Positions 43,114 through 51,312 of a stretch of 64,000 nucleotides of DNA are shown here, piece by piece. The stretch is taken from assembly GCA_958352845.1 (NCBI GenBank), contig CATWQC010000003.1:1-64000 (forward strand), read 5' to 3'. Source of the DNA: an uncultured Collinsella sp. Lineage in GTDB: Bacteria; Actinomycetota; Coriobacteriia; Coriobacteriales; Coriobacteriaceae. Under the pieces are notes generated by a model. That model had not been told where the DNA came from, did not search any database, and saw only the letters and a list, made by a program, of their open reading frames with translations. Position 1 is the first letter of the stretch. Every line of letters begins with the position of its first letter. The position numbers were made by a program, and so were the translations under genes.

Positions 43114-43980
43114 ATGACATCGCGGTATCAGATTGTTTGTATGGTGGTCGATCGCGGAAGTCTTAAGGGCGCGGCCGATGAGCTGGGCTATACGCAAAGT
43201 GCGGTGAGCCAGGCCGTCAAGGCGCTCGAGCGCGAGTTAGGCACCACGCTTATCGAGCGCGGAAAGCAGGGTGTGTCGCTTACACGCGACGGTAAACAAT
43301 ATCTGCCATACCTGCGCCAGATCGTGACCGCCGAGGCCGAGCTCGAGGGCAAGCGTCAGGAGCTGCTGGGGCTCTCCTCGACTGATATTCGCATCGCGAC
43401 GTTTACCAACGTGAGCCGAACCGTGTTGCCGCGTGTGATCCGCGACTTTGGGGCGCTGCACCCGGGCGTACGCTTTACCCTCAAGCAGGGCGATTACACG
43501 CGCAACGCCCAGTGGGTGCACGATGGCGTGGTTGATTTTTGCTTTACGGCACGCGGGTTTACCGCTGGGCTCGAGAAGCGCGTGGTCTATCACGACGAGT
43601 TGGTGGCATTGTTGCCGGCCGCGCATCCGCTGACGGCAAAGGAAAAGGTGACACTTGCCGACCTGGCGTCCGAGCCGTTTGTGCTGCTGGATGAGGGCGA
43701 ACAGAGTCTGGTGCTCGATGCATTTGCGGCGCATGGGTTGTCGCCGCATGTGACGAGTGAGGTGACCGACGACTACACCATCATGGCGATGGTGGAGGAG
43801 GGCCTAGGCGTGAGCATGCTGTATCGCCGTACCGTCGAGGGCATGCAGACCGATATTCGCGTGCGTCCCATCGTGCATGCCCCCTCGCGCGACGTGGTGG
43901 CCGCCTGGCGCAGCTGGGACACCATGCCCATCGCCACGAGGCGCTTTATCGACTATATGAGCTCGCATATTGTCAATTAA
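43114..43980 (+). CDS. LysR-family transcriptional regulator
   Basis: 288 residues, GGAGG before the ATG. N-terminal winged helix (GSLKGAADELGYTQSAVSQAVKALERELG), a linker helix, then the two-lobed periplasmic-binding-like effector domain (IRIATFTNVSRTVLPRVIRDF onward). It is divergent from the EamA transporter with a 158-bp gap, the classic layout in which a LysR protein controls its neighbour. Effector unknown. Confidence 0.93.
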   Translation: MTSRYQIVCMVVDRGSLKGAADELGYTQSAVSQAVKALERELGTTLIERGKQGVSLTRDGKQYLPYLRQIVTAEAELEGKRQELLGLSSTDIRIATFTNVSRTVLPRVIRDFGALHPGVRFTLKQGDYTRNAQWVHDGVVDFCFTARGFTAGLEKRVVYHDELVALLPAAHPLTAKEKVTLADLASEPFVLLDEGEQSLVLDAFAAHGLSPHVTSEVTDDYTIMAMVEEGLGVSMLYRRTVEGMQTDIRVRPIVHAPSRDVVAAWRSWDTMPIATRRFIDYMSSHIVN

Positions 43981-44007
43981 TGACTGGCGTGGCGTTGAGC
44001 GCGGTGT

Positions 44008-45390
44008 TTAGCGGGCTGTCGCTTTGGCTTGGGTGGCGCGATAGGTGCGTGCCGGGTGGCAAAGTAGTACCGCCACGACCATAAAGAACGCCGTGGTGCC
44101 CAGGCTGATGGGGTAGACCATCATGATGTTCGCAAAGGTGCGGAAGTGCGGGAACACGCAGAACACCCAATAGAAGCGGATGCCGCAGACGCAGATCATG
44201 GTGATGAGGGCGGGCGTGAGCGAGATACCAAAGCCGCGCAGATAACCGGACATGTTTTCGTAGAACATGCTAAAGGCGTACGCCGGGAAGATCGAACACA
44301 CGCGGATATAGCCGATCGAGACGATGTTGGGATCGCTGTTGAACAGCGACAAGATCTCGCGCCCCAGGCCGACAATAACGATGATCGTGGTGAGTGCAAC
44401 GATACCGCCTTCGACCAGGCAGACCTTGAGCGTTTTGGTGCAGCGGTCGATCTGGCGGGCACCGTGGTTTTGTCCCACAAAGGTGGTGCAAGCCTGGCTA
44501 AAGCTGTTGAGCAGGTTGTAGCATACGTACTCCAAGCTCATAGCGGCGCTCGATGCCGCCATGACCTCGGTGCCCAGGCTGTTGATAGCAGACTGGATGA
44601 TGATGTTGGCGACGGCAAAGACGGCGCTCTGGATGCCGGCGGGCAGGCCGATCTTGACGATGCGCTTGAGGGCGACGGGGTCGATAGCCAGGTCGCGCGG
44701 GGTGACGCGGACGACGGAGTCGGTCTTGAGCAGGCGGATAAAGAGCGTAGCGGCGCTGACGGTGTAGGCGATGGCGGTGGCGATGGCGACGCCCGCGACG
44801 CCCCAGTGGAGTACGGGGACAAAGATGAGGTCCAGGCCAATGTTGAGGACGGTGGACACGGCAAGCGCCTGCAGCGGCATGCGGGTGATGCCGACGGAGC
44901 GGAAGATCGCGGCCTCAAAGTTGTAAAGCAAGATCGAGGGCATGCTGAGCAAAAAGACGCGTAGGTAGAGCGAAGCGAGCGGCATGGTTTCGGCGGGAAC
45001 GTTGAGCGCGGCGAGCATGGGCTCGGCAAAGATCTCGCCCAGTGCGATGACGACAAAGCCCACAAGTGCCATAAGAATCGAGGTATGGACGGCGCGTTTG
45101 ACCATGTTCTGATCGTTGCGGCCGATAGCGTTGGCGATGACCACGTTGGAGCCAAGCGACATGCCAATAAACAGGTTGAGCATAAGACTGGTAAGCGGAA
45201 CATTGGAGCCGACCGCCGCCATGGCGAGGGTTCCCTGGTCGCCCGAGAAGTTACCGATGATGACCGTGGCGATGAGGTTCGACAGTTGCTCCAAGATGCT
45301 CGTGGCGGCCACAGGGAAGGCGAACAGGGGAACATTGCGCCACAGCGATCCGGTGGTCATGTCAATGTGCTTAGATACGGTGTCAGCCAT
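44008..45390 (-). CDS. MATE-family efflux transporter
   Basis: 460 residues, twelve membrane helices in two MatE repeats (FPVAATSILEQLSNLIATVIIG at the start, IGLPAGIQSAVFAVANIIIQSAINSLG split by the mid-point). These are sodium- or proton-driven drug/metabolite exporters. Single gene, convergent with LysR. Its start has only a weak GAGAG site. Confidence 0.93.
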   Translation of the reverse strand: MADTVSKHIDMTTGSLWRNVPLFAFPVAATSILEQLSNLIATVIIGNFSGDQGTLAMAAVGSNVPLTSLMLNLFIGMSLGSNVVIANAIGRNDQNMVKRAVHTSILMALVGFVVIALGEIFAEPMLAALNVPAETMPLASLYLRVFLLSMPSILLYNFEAAIFRSVGITRMPLQALAVSTVLNIGLDLIFVPVLHWGVAGVAIATAIAYTVSAATLFIRLLKTDSVVRVTPRDLAIDPVALKRIVKIGLPAGIQSAVFAVANIIIQSAINSLGTEVMAASSAAMSLEYVCYNLLNSFSQACTTFVGQNHGARQIDRCTKTLKVCLVEGGIVALTTIIVIVGLGREILSLFNSDPNIVSIGYIRVCSIFPAYAFSMFYENMSGYLRGFGISLTPALITMICVCGIRFYWVFCVFPHFRTFANIMMVYPISLGTTAFFMVVAVLLCHPARTYRATQAKATAR

Positions 45391-45452
45391 ACGCTCTCAA
45401 TCTCTAACATGCTCTTTTGTGCTTATTTGCGCAGACGATGATACTCCTAATC

Positions 45453-45514
45453 GCCTAGTCATTGGGGACGTTCTAAAACGATTACTCATTCAAGAACGTC
45501 CCCAATGACTAGGC
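45453..45514. repeat. Palindromic repeat, family B (copy 3)
   Basis: GCCTAGTCATTGGGGACGTTCT... left arm (45453-45474) and its exact complement at 45493-45514 form a 22-bp perfect stem around an 18-base loop. It lies between the divergent MATE and RlmA genes, 54 bases before the RlmA start. Confidence 0.92.
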
Positions 45515-45568
45515 GGGGAAGGCGTGCGACAATGGTGGGCGTTGTGTTGTTCGCGCTAAGGAGTTGCC

Positions 45569-46384
45569 ATGTTGTTGTGTCCCGTTTGCCATGAGCCGCT
45601 GGTGGATGACGAACGCGGTGCTGCATGCGCGGGTGGGCACCGGTTTGACCGTGCGCGCGAGGGCTATCTATATCTCCTGCGCTCGTCCAAGAGCGGCGAC
45701 TCCATGGGCGATCCCAAGTCGCAGGCACGCAGCCGTCGCGACTTTCTGAACCGCGGTTACTATGCGCCGTTGCGCGATGCGATGGTCGAGCTGGTGCGCG
45801 AGCGGGTGTCTGGACGTGCCGCGTCTACGAACTGCCCCATGACGTTGCTCGATATTTGCTGTGGCGAGGGCTACTACACCAGCGCCATGGGTGCGGTGCC
45901 GGGCGTGGATGCTTACGGCTTTGACCTGGGCAAAGAGATGGTGCGCCTTGCCGCCAAGCGCGGCGATGCGACCTACTTCGTGGCCAACATGAAGGACATC
46001 CCCGTGGCCGATGGCACCTTCGATATGGTGACCGAGCTCTTCGCTCCCTTTAACGAGCGCGAATTTGCCCGCGTGCTGGCTCCAGAGGGCTCACTCTATA
46101 CCGTGGTGCCGGGTGCCCGTCATCTCTTTGGGCTCAAGGAGGTGCTCTACGATACGCCGTACCTTAACGATGAGAAGCTGCCGAAGACCACCGAGCTCGA
46201 GTTGGTCGGAACGCAGCGGGTGTCTGCGAACATTACGCTCCAGACCCAGGCAGACATCGAGGCGGTGTTCCAGATGACGCCGTACTACTACCGCACACGC
46301 CCTGCCGACAAAGAGCGCCTGGCAAACCTGGATACCCTTCAAACCGACATCGACTTCATCATCGCCGAGTACCGCCACAGCTAA
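45569..46384 (+). CDS. rlmA: 23S rRNA (guanine) methyltransferase, RlmA family
   Basis: 271 residues with AAGGAG before the ATG. An N-terminal zinc finger (CPVCHEPL, then CAGGHRFDRAREGY) is followed by a SAM-dependent Rossmann fold (LLDICCGEGYYTSA) and the ELFAPFNEREFARVL motif typical of RlmA/TlrB. These enzymes N1-methylate G745 or G748 in helix 35 of 23S rRNA; TlrB gives tylosin resistance. Which guanine is modified here cannot be told from sequence. Confidence 0.88.
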   Translation: MLLCPVCHEPLVDDERGAACAGGHRFDRAREGYLYLLRSSKSGDSMGDPKSQARSRRDFLNRGYYAPLRDAMVELVRERVSGRAASTNCPMTLLDICCGEGYYTSAMGAVPGVDAYGFDLGKEMVRLAAKRGDATYFVANMKDIPVADGTFDMVTELFAPFNEREFARVLAPEGSLYTVVPGARHLFGLKEVLYDTPYLNDEKLPKTTELELVGTQRVSANITLQTQADIEAVFQMTPYYYRTRPADKERLANLDTLQTDIDFIIAEYRHS

Positions 46385-46385
46385 C

Positions 46386-46422
46386 AACCTGCCAAAAAGG
46401 GACAGGTTTGTTTTGGCAGGTT
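46386..46422. repeat. Palindromic repeat, family A (copy 3)
   Basis: AACCTGCCAAAA and TTTTGGCAGGTT are perfect 12-bp arms directly after the RlmA stop, with AGGGACAGG in the loop as in the other family A elements. It is followed by TTTTAT and could serve as terminator. Confidence 0.8.
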
Positions 46423-46438
46423 TTATCTGGGCAAACGT

Positions 46439-46476
46439 AAAGGGCCGACCGCGGAGATGCGCGATCGGCCCTTTTT
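46439..46476. terminator. Rho-independent terminator
   Basis: AAAGGGCCGACCGCG and CGCGATCGGCCCTTT form a 15-bp stem with one mismatch, followed by TTT on the plus strand. It lies between convergent RlmA and the small membrane protein gene and can end both. Confidence 0.85.
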
Positions 46477-46512
46477 AGTTGCTTGGCTGCAGAGGTTATG
46501 AGAAGCGAGCGC

Positions 46513-46914
46513 TTACAGGCGGTCCTTGTTCTCGGCCTTAACGGCGTGTGCCTGCTGAACAAAGAACAGGTCGTACACCACGATGACAAAGGCGACGATA
46601 TTGACGGCGCTGCCGCCGAGCGCGGGAAGCGTGAGCGCGGCCTGCGCAATCGTGGCGATTGCGGCAACGATGCCGAGCTTAAACGCAGCATCCACCTGCG
46701 AAGGCTTGTTGGCGCCCTTGATGCCCGCAACACCTGCGGCGAGATCGATGAGGCCCTTGGCGACCAGCACGACCGCGGCGAGCATGGCGTTCGACCCGTA
46801 CGTGGAATCGAGGTTGCCGGTCGCGATGCCGGCGATTCCAATGACGAGACTGGCGATGCCCAGAACAAAATAAATCAGGGCAAGGATTTTGAGTGTCTTG
46901 CGAGCGGCGCTCAT
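46513..46914 (-). CDS. Small four-helix membrane protein
   Basis: 133 residues from the ATG at 46914, with AAAGGA upstream; the frame continues 53 codons further upstream but that part has no site and looks non-coding. Four hydrophobic segments are at about 8-30, 43-64, 74-95 and 97-115. No known domain. The fold resembles small four-helix stress or DUF308-like membrane proteins. Single gene. Confidence 0.75.
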   Translation of the reverse strand: MSAARKTLKILALIYFVLGIASLVIGIAGIATGNLDSTYGSNAMLAAVVLVAKGLIDLAAGVAGIKGANKPSQVDAAFKLGIVAAIATIAQAALTLPALGGSAVNIVAFVIVVYDLFFVQQAHAVKAENKDRL

Positions 46915-47143
46915 AGCTGGTCCTTTCGATGCGGGCGCGGAGAATCTGTCGCACCCAGGTTGCGGCACATATCGTGAAGCACATTGTAGTTCAACGGGGC
47001 GATGCATGCGTTTGAAAGCGTCTCTTGCCTGTACGGTCCAACCTTTCAAAAAGGAAAGCTGGACGTAAGCCAAATCGATGGCAGCCCATGTGCGGCGCTG
47101 CGATGATGAGGCCGTAACAAGGAGCTGGTCTCAAGGAGGAGTC

Positions 47144-47287
47144 ATGATGTACGGAGCAGGGCAAGTGCGTGAGCCGCAGTCGTTGGGAAGGCGCATGGGT
47201 GATTCTGTGATCGCTGCCGTGTGCACGGGATTGATGGCGGTGCTTTGCATTGCGATGCTGTGGGCCATGTCGCATGTGGGACAATAG
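47144..47287 (+). CDS. Small single-pass membrane protein
   Basis: 47 residues from the ATG at 47144, which is preceded by an excellent AAGGAGGA site six bases away. A polar N-terminus (MMYGAGQVREPQSLGRRMGD) is followed by one membrane helix (VIAAVCTGLMAVLCIAMLWAM). It is not similar to anything I recognise. The strong ribosome site and clean hydrophobic helix support a real gene; it may be co-transcribed with the methyltransferase 63 bp downstream. Confidence 0.6.
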   Translation: MMYGAGQVREPQSLGRRMGDSVIAAVCTGLMAVLCIAMLWAMSHVGQ

Positions 47288-47350
47288 CGGACGGTTGGGT
47301 GCTGGCATAAACGGCACTCGCGTATTCGTTTTGCTTGCTAAGGAGTGCCC

Positions 47351-48055
47351 ATGGGCGTCGTCGATCCCTTTTCTGTTGCTCGGGCCGCGGGGCTTGAGCT
47401 GATCGGGAAGTCCGAGGGCCTCACGCTCACCGACGGCACGATGGAGCTGCGTGCCGATTTTGACCGCATGCTTCCGCGGCTCAAGCAGGGCCGTCTGCAG
47501 CAAGAGCTGTTGGTAAAGGCTGCGCGCGCAAAAGGCATCGAGTGCCCATGGGCGATTGATGCCACGGCAGGCTTTGGCGAGGATTCGCTGCTGTTGGCGG
47601 CCGCGGGCTTTACCGTCGATCTGTATGAGCAGGATTGCGTGATCGCGGCGCTCCTCAAGGATGCCCTGGATCGCGCGGCAGATGATCCGGCGCTTGCGGC
47701 TGCCGTGTCGCGCATGCGCTTACATGCGGGCGAGGACAGCATTGCCGGCCTTCGCCATACGGCTGAGCTGATCGGGCGGGGCGAGCTTGCCGCCCCCGAC
47801 GTGGTATATCTGGATCCCATGTTTCCCGAACGCACCAAGAGCGCGGCGGTGAAAAAGAAGTTCCAACTCTTGCACCATCTGGAGCAGCCGTGCGCCGATG
47901 AGGAGACGCTGGTCGAAGCTGCGCTTGCGGCGCGCCCGCGCAAGGTCGTTATCAAGCGGCCGGTGAAGGGGCCGCTGCTTGCCGGCGTTAAGCCGAGCTA
48001 TCAACTTGCGGGCAAGGCCGTTCGCTACGATGTGTTGGTGCCGCCGCGCCCGTAG
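47351..48055 (+). CDS. rsmJ: 16S rRNA (guanine1516-N2)-methyltransferase RsmJ-like
   Basis: 234 residues from the ATG at 47351, five bases after AAGGAG; a GTG at 47345 overlaps that site. The class I methyltransferase fold shows the SAM loop DATAGFGEDSLLLAAAG, and the RsmJ signature VVYLDPMFPERTKSAAVKKK. RsmJ methylates N2 of G1516 of 16S rRNA. Length is near that of the E. coli enzyme. The DPMFP motif is diagnostic. Confidence 0.88.
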   Translation: MGVVDPFSVARAAGLELIGKSEGLTLTDGTMELRADFDRMLPRLKQGRLQQELLVKAARAKGIECPWAIDATAGFGEDSLLLAAAGFTVDLYEQDCVIAALLKDALDRAADDPALAAAVSRMRLHAGEDSIAGLRHTAELIGRGELAAPDVVYLDPMFPERTKSAAVKKKFQLLHHLEQPCADEETLVEAALAARPRKVVIKRPVKGPLLAGVKPSYQLAGKAVRYDVLVPPRP

Positions 48056-48103
48056 CTTGCGTGCGATGGCTGGCGCTCCGTCAATGCCGTGCCGATGCGG
48101 CGC

Positions 48104-48400
48104 CTATTTCCAAGGGTGCGACGTCAAGTGCCAGCCGCCGCAGTATTCGCATTTGTAGCAGGCCAGCCCGCGGCGTCCGCGGTTTTCGCAGTCGGCCATA
48201 ACTGCCTCGGCCTCGGCGCGCGTGTCGTAACGGTTTTTGCGCTCGCACGATTTGTAGCGCCAGGCTTCATCGCGCTCGGCGTCCAGGGCGTCGCGGCGCT
48301 CGTCCTCGCGTGCAAACAGGTCGCTCATATCGCCGCCGGTAGCAGCGCTCAAAAACTCGCTTTTGGCCTTTGACCAGGCGGCTCGCTTTTTGCTTCCCAT
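48104..48400 (-). CDS. Small zinc-finger-like protein of unknown function
   Basis: 98 residues from the ATG at 48400 (GGAGAAGGG upstream). A basic N-terminus (MGSKKRAAWSKAKSEFL), an acidic/basic helical middle (FAREDERRDALDAERDEAWRYKSCERK) and a C-terminal knuckle CYKCEYCGGWHLT. The CxxC..CxxH-type end suggests zinc and nucleic-acid binding; similar tails occur in small phage-like or ribosome-associated proteins. Function unknown. It is divergent from the GNAT gene with a palindrome between. Confidence 0.7.
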   Translation of the reverse strand: MGSKKRAAWSKAKSEFLSAATGGDMSDLFAREDERRDALDAERDEAWRYKSCERKNRYDTRAEAEAVMADCENRGRRGLACYKCEYCGGWHLTSHPWK

Positions 48401-48424
48401 CTGCTTCGCGCCCTTCTCCAAACG

Positions 48425-48456
48425 TTGGTATCATTGCTCAATCAAAGTGATACCAA
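48425..48456. promoter_or_regulatory. Palindromic operator-like site between divergent genes
   Basis: TTGGTATCA (48425-48433) and TGATACCAA (48448-48456) are perfect 9-bp inverted arms with a 14-bp centre, midway between the starts at 48400 and 48478. The size fits a dimeric regulator; no candidate regulator gene is adjacent. Confidence 0.6.
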
Positions 48457-48477
48457 TAAACGTGAGGTCGCCGCGTG

Positions 48478-48966
48478 ATGATCAGAAAAACCCTCGATAC
48501 CGACATTCCCGCCGTCATGGCCATCTATGACGCGGCCCGCGCCTTTATGCGCGCACATGGCAACACGACGCAGTGGCCCGAGGGCACGCCTTCGGGCGAG
48601 CAGCTGGCTGCCGATATCGCCGCCGGTGGCAGCTATGTGTGCGAGGAAGACGGACGCGTGGTGGCGACGTTTGCCTTTCTGCCGGGGCCGGACAGTTCCT
48701 ACGATGTGATCGAGGGCGGCCAGTGGCGCAGCGACGCCCCGTATGCTGTGCTGCACCGTGTGGCGTCCGATGGCACCGCGCACGGTATCGCGGCTGCGAT
48801 GTTTGCCTTTGCCAAGGAACGCGCCGATCACCTGCGCATCGACACGCATCAGGACAACCTGCCCATGCAGGGAGCCATCGCCAAGGCCGGGTTTAAGCGC
48901 GCCGGTATCGTATATGTGTCGGACGGTACGCCGCGCGTCGCGTTTGATTGGCTGCGCGAGGCATAA
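48478..48966 (+). CDS. GNAT-family N-acetyltransferase
   Basis: 162 residues from the ATG at 48478 (GTG at 48475 is the alternative; GAGG ends 10 or 7 bases before). The GNAT fold reads IRKTLDTDIPAVMAIYDAARAFMRAHGN, VVATFAFLPG, YAVLHRVASDGTAHGIAAAMFAFA (acetyl-CoA loop region) and DTHQDNLPMQGAIAKAGFKRAG. This subgroup acetylates unknown small molecules or protein N-termini. Single gene ending at a strong terminator. Confidence 0.9.
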   Translation: MIRKTLDTDIPAVMAIYDAARAFMRAHGNTTQWPEGTPSGEQLAADIAAGGSYVCEEDGRVVATFAFLPGPDSSYDVIEGGQWRSDAPYAVLHRVASDGTAHGIAAAMFAFAKERADHLRIDTHQDNLPMQGAIAKAGFKRAGIVYVSDGTPRVAFDWLREA

Positions 48967-48995
48967 AGGCCGAGCCACATACCAGCGTTTTACCA

Positions 48996-49021
48996 AAAAT
49001 GGCCCCGGGTGGGGCCATTTT
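48996..49021 (+). terminator. Rho-independent terminator
   Basis: AAAATGGCCCC and GGGGCCATTTT are perfect 11-bp arms around GGGT. The remaining 49022-49215 has a GC-rich leader and a TACATTGTAT-like box near 49142 but no other feature I can name. Confidence 0.85.
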
Positions 49022-49215
49022 CGATTACTACGCTGTTTTGAAAGCCGGCTTTCGCAAGGCGCGAACCTACGAAAATCGCTGCGCGGCAACGCGGGGCGAT
49101 GAGCTCGGTCGGGGGATAGGGCTCGCTTCGCCCGCCGGCCCGTACATTGTATCATCCAGTGTGGAACGAGGATGCCCGTTGCCGCGTGCGATGGGCTTGC
49201 AATAAGAGGAGAGCC

Positions 49216-51219
49216 ATGTCGAAGCAAGCGGTCGTTGGAATCTTGGCGCATGTCGATGCCGGCAAGACCACGCTGGCCGAGGCCATGTTGTTCAACGCGG
49301 GTCGCATTCGCAAGCGCGGCCGCGTGGACGATGGCGATTCGCATCTGGACACGAACGCGATCGAGCGTGAGCGTGGCATTACGATCTTCTCGTCGCAGGC
49401 CGTGCTCGACCATGGCGATACCCACGTCATGCTCGTGGATGCGCCGGGGCATGTCGATTTTTCTGCCGAGGCGGAGCGCACGCTGCGCGCGCTCGACTAC
49501 GCGATTTTGGTTGTGGGTGCCAACGATGGCGTACAGGGTCATACCGAAACCCTGTGGCGCCTGCTTGCGCGCTATGACATCCCGACGTTCATCTATGTCA
49601 ATAAAATCGATTTGGAGAATCCCGGCCGCGATGTTTTGCTGGCACAACTTGGGCAACGTCTCTCCGAGGGCTGCTTGGATGCCAGCGAACTGCTGGCGGG
49701 CGGGGCCGTTCAGGAGGACGCTGCCGCGTTAGACGAAGAAGCGCTCGAGGAGTTTCTTGAGGCGGGCGAGCTTTCTGTCGCAACGCTGTCGCGCATGGTT
49801 GCCGAGCGCAAACTCTTTCCCTGCTTTGCCGGGTCGGCGCTCAAGGACCAAGGCGTGGACGAGCTGCTGGACGGCATATGCGCGCTGATGCGTGAACAGG
49901 CATGGCTTCCGGAGTTTGCCGCGCGCGTCTATCGTGTCAGCCGCGGGGATCGCGGCGAGCGCTTGGCTTGGGTTAAAGTGACCGGCGGCACGCTGCATGC
50001 CAAGCAGATGATTGACGGACGTTCCGGCGCCGAGGCATGGGAGCAGAAGGTCGATCAGGTACGCATCTATAACGGCGAAAAGTATGAGCTTGCCCAAGAA
50101 GTTGCTGCTGGCGGTATTTGTGCTGTGACGGGTCTTGCGCATGTTCGCCCAGGGGACGCCCTGGGCGCGGAGCCCGCGGGCGATGCGCCCGTCATTGCGC
50201 CGGTCCTCACCTATACGGTGCTTCCGGGCGAACACGATGTCCATGCGGTGTTCAAAGCGTTGACTGAGCTGGCGGACGAAGATCCCATGCTCGGCGTAAG
50301 CTGGAATACGCATCTAGAGCAGATTCATTTGCAGTTGATGGGCGCTGTGCAACTCGAGGTCGTGCAGCGGGTGTTGGCCGATCGTTTTGGCCTTTCGGTT
50401 GCGTTTGAGTCTGGCGGCATTCTCTATAAGGAGGCTATTTCGCAGCCGGTCGAGGGCGTGGGCCACTTTGAGCCGCTGCGCCACTATGCCGAGGTGCATT
50501 TGCGCCTGGAGCCGTTGCCAGCGGGTTCGGGCGTGCAGTTTGGCACCGTGACCTCGACCGACGAGCTCGATCTTAACTGGCAGCGTTTGGCACTCACCAA
50601 CGCCATGGAGCGCGACCACCTGGGTGTGCTGACTGGCTCGCCCATCACCGATGTGCGCATTACGCTCACGGGCGGCCGCGCGCATGCCAAGCACACCGAG
50701 GGCGGTGATTTTCGCCAGGCCACGTACCGTGCGATTCGCCAGGGACTCATGCAGGCGCGTGAGGCCGGCGCGGCGGTACTGCTGGAGCCGTGGTATCGCT
50801 TTGAGCTCGAGGTACCGGGGGAGTGCGTGGGCCGGGCGCTCTCGGATGCCACACGCATGGGTGCCGAGTACGAGCCGCCGACGATGGCGGGAGACCGGAC
50901 AAAGCTTGTGGGTCGCGTGCCAGCATCCGAGGTGCAGGATTACGCGCTGGAGGTGGCTGCCTACACGAGCGGTCGCGGACATCTGTACCTAGAGTTTGCC
51001 GGCTATGCGGCTTGCCATGATGCTGAGCGCGTTATAGAGGCGGCCGCCTATGAGCCCGAGGCCGATCTGCCCAACACGCCCGATTCGGTCTTTTGCTCTC
51101 ACGGTGCCGGTTACACGGTCAAATGGTACGACGTACCCGCCGCGGCGCACGTAAAGATCGATCCCGCCACCTTTCGCCCCTGGCGAGCAGCAGACGCCGA
51201 GTTTTTCGGCCATAGGTGA
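49216..51219 (+). CDS. TetM/EF-G-like translation GTPase
   Basis: 667 residues from the ATG at 49216, which follows GAGGAGA; the 23 upstream codons lack a site. GTPase motifs are AHVDAGKTTL, RGITIFSS, DAPGHVDF and VNKIDLENPG. EF-G-like domains II-V follow, with domain IV ending HTEGGDFRQATYRAIRQGLM and a divergent C-terminus (SHGAGYTVKWYDV). It belongs to the tetracycline ribosomal-protection-like group found chromosomally in Firmicutes and Coriobacteria. Whether it gives drug resistance cannot be judged; it may be a housekeeping ribosome factor. Confidence 0.9.
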   Translation: MSKQAVVGILAHVDAGKTTLAEAMLFNAGRIRKRGRVDDGDSHLDTNAIERERGITIFSSQAVLDHGDTHVMLVDAPGHVDFSAEAERTLRALDYAILVVGANDGVQGHTETLWRLLARYDIPTFIYVNKIDLENPGRDVLLAQLGQRLSEGCLDASELLAGGAVQEDAAALDEEALEEFLEAGELSVATLSRMVAERKLFPCFAGSALKDQGVDELLDGICALMREQAWLPEFAARVYRVSRGDRGERLAWVKVTGGTLHAKQMIDGRSGAEAWEQKVDQVRIYNGEKYELAQEVAAGGICAVTGLAHVRPGDALGAEPAGDAPVIAPVLTYTVLPGEHDVHAVFKALTELADEDPMLGVSWNTHLEQIHLQLMGAVQLEVVQRVLADRFGLSVAFESGGILYKEAISQPVEGVGHFEPLRHYAEVHLRLEPLPAGSGVQFGTVTSTDELDLNWQRLALTNAMERDHLGVLTGSPITDVRITLTGGRAHAKHTEGGDFRQATYRAIRQGLMQAREAGAAVLLEPWYRFELEVPGECVGRALSDATRMGAEYEPPTMAGDRTKLVGRVPASEVQDYALEVAAYTSGRGHLYLEFAGYAACHDAERVIEAAAYEPEADLPNTPDSVFCSHGAGYTVKWYDVPAAAHVKIDPATFRPWRAADAEFFGHR

Positions 51220-51248
51220 TAGAGGGTCAGTTCCTTTGTCGTATGCTA

Positions 51249-51279
51249 TTGGTGTAACTCGGTACAAGTTGGTATAACT
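51249..51279 (+). promoter_or_regulatory. Promoter with 20-bp-period direct repeats
   Basis: TTGGTG (51249-51254), 18 bp, TATAAC (51273-51278). Two direct copies TTGGTGTAACT (51249-51259) and TTGGTATAACT (51269-51279) overlap the -35 and -10 boxes, spaced two helical turns apart. The ATPase gene starts 34 bases later. Confidence 0.6.
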
Positions 51280-51312
51280 ATTACCAGGGTTTGCCAATCC
51301 GAGGAGGCCGAC

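Noticed and set aside
46915..47073. 53-codon N-terminal extension of the small membrane protein
   Set aside because: No ribosome site; AAAGGA precedes the ATG at 46914, after which the hydrophobic pattern begins.
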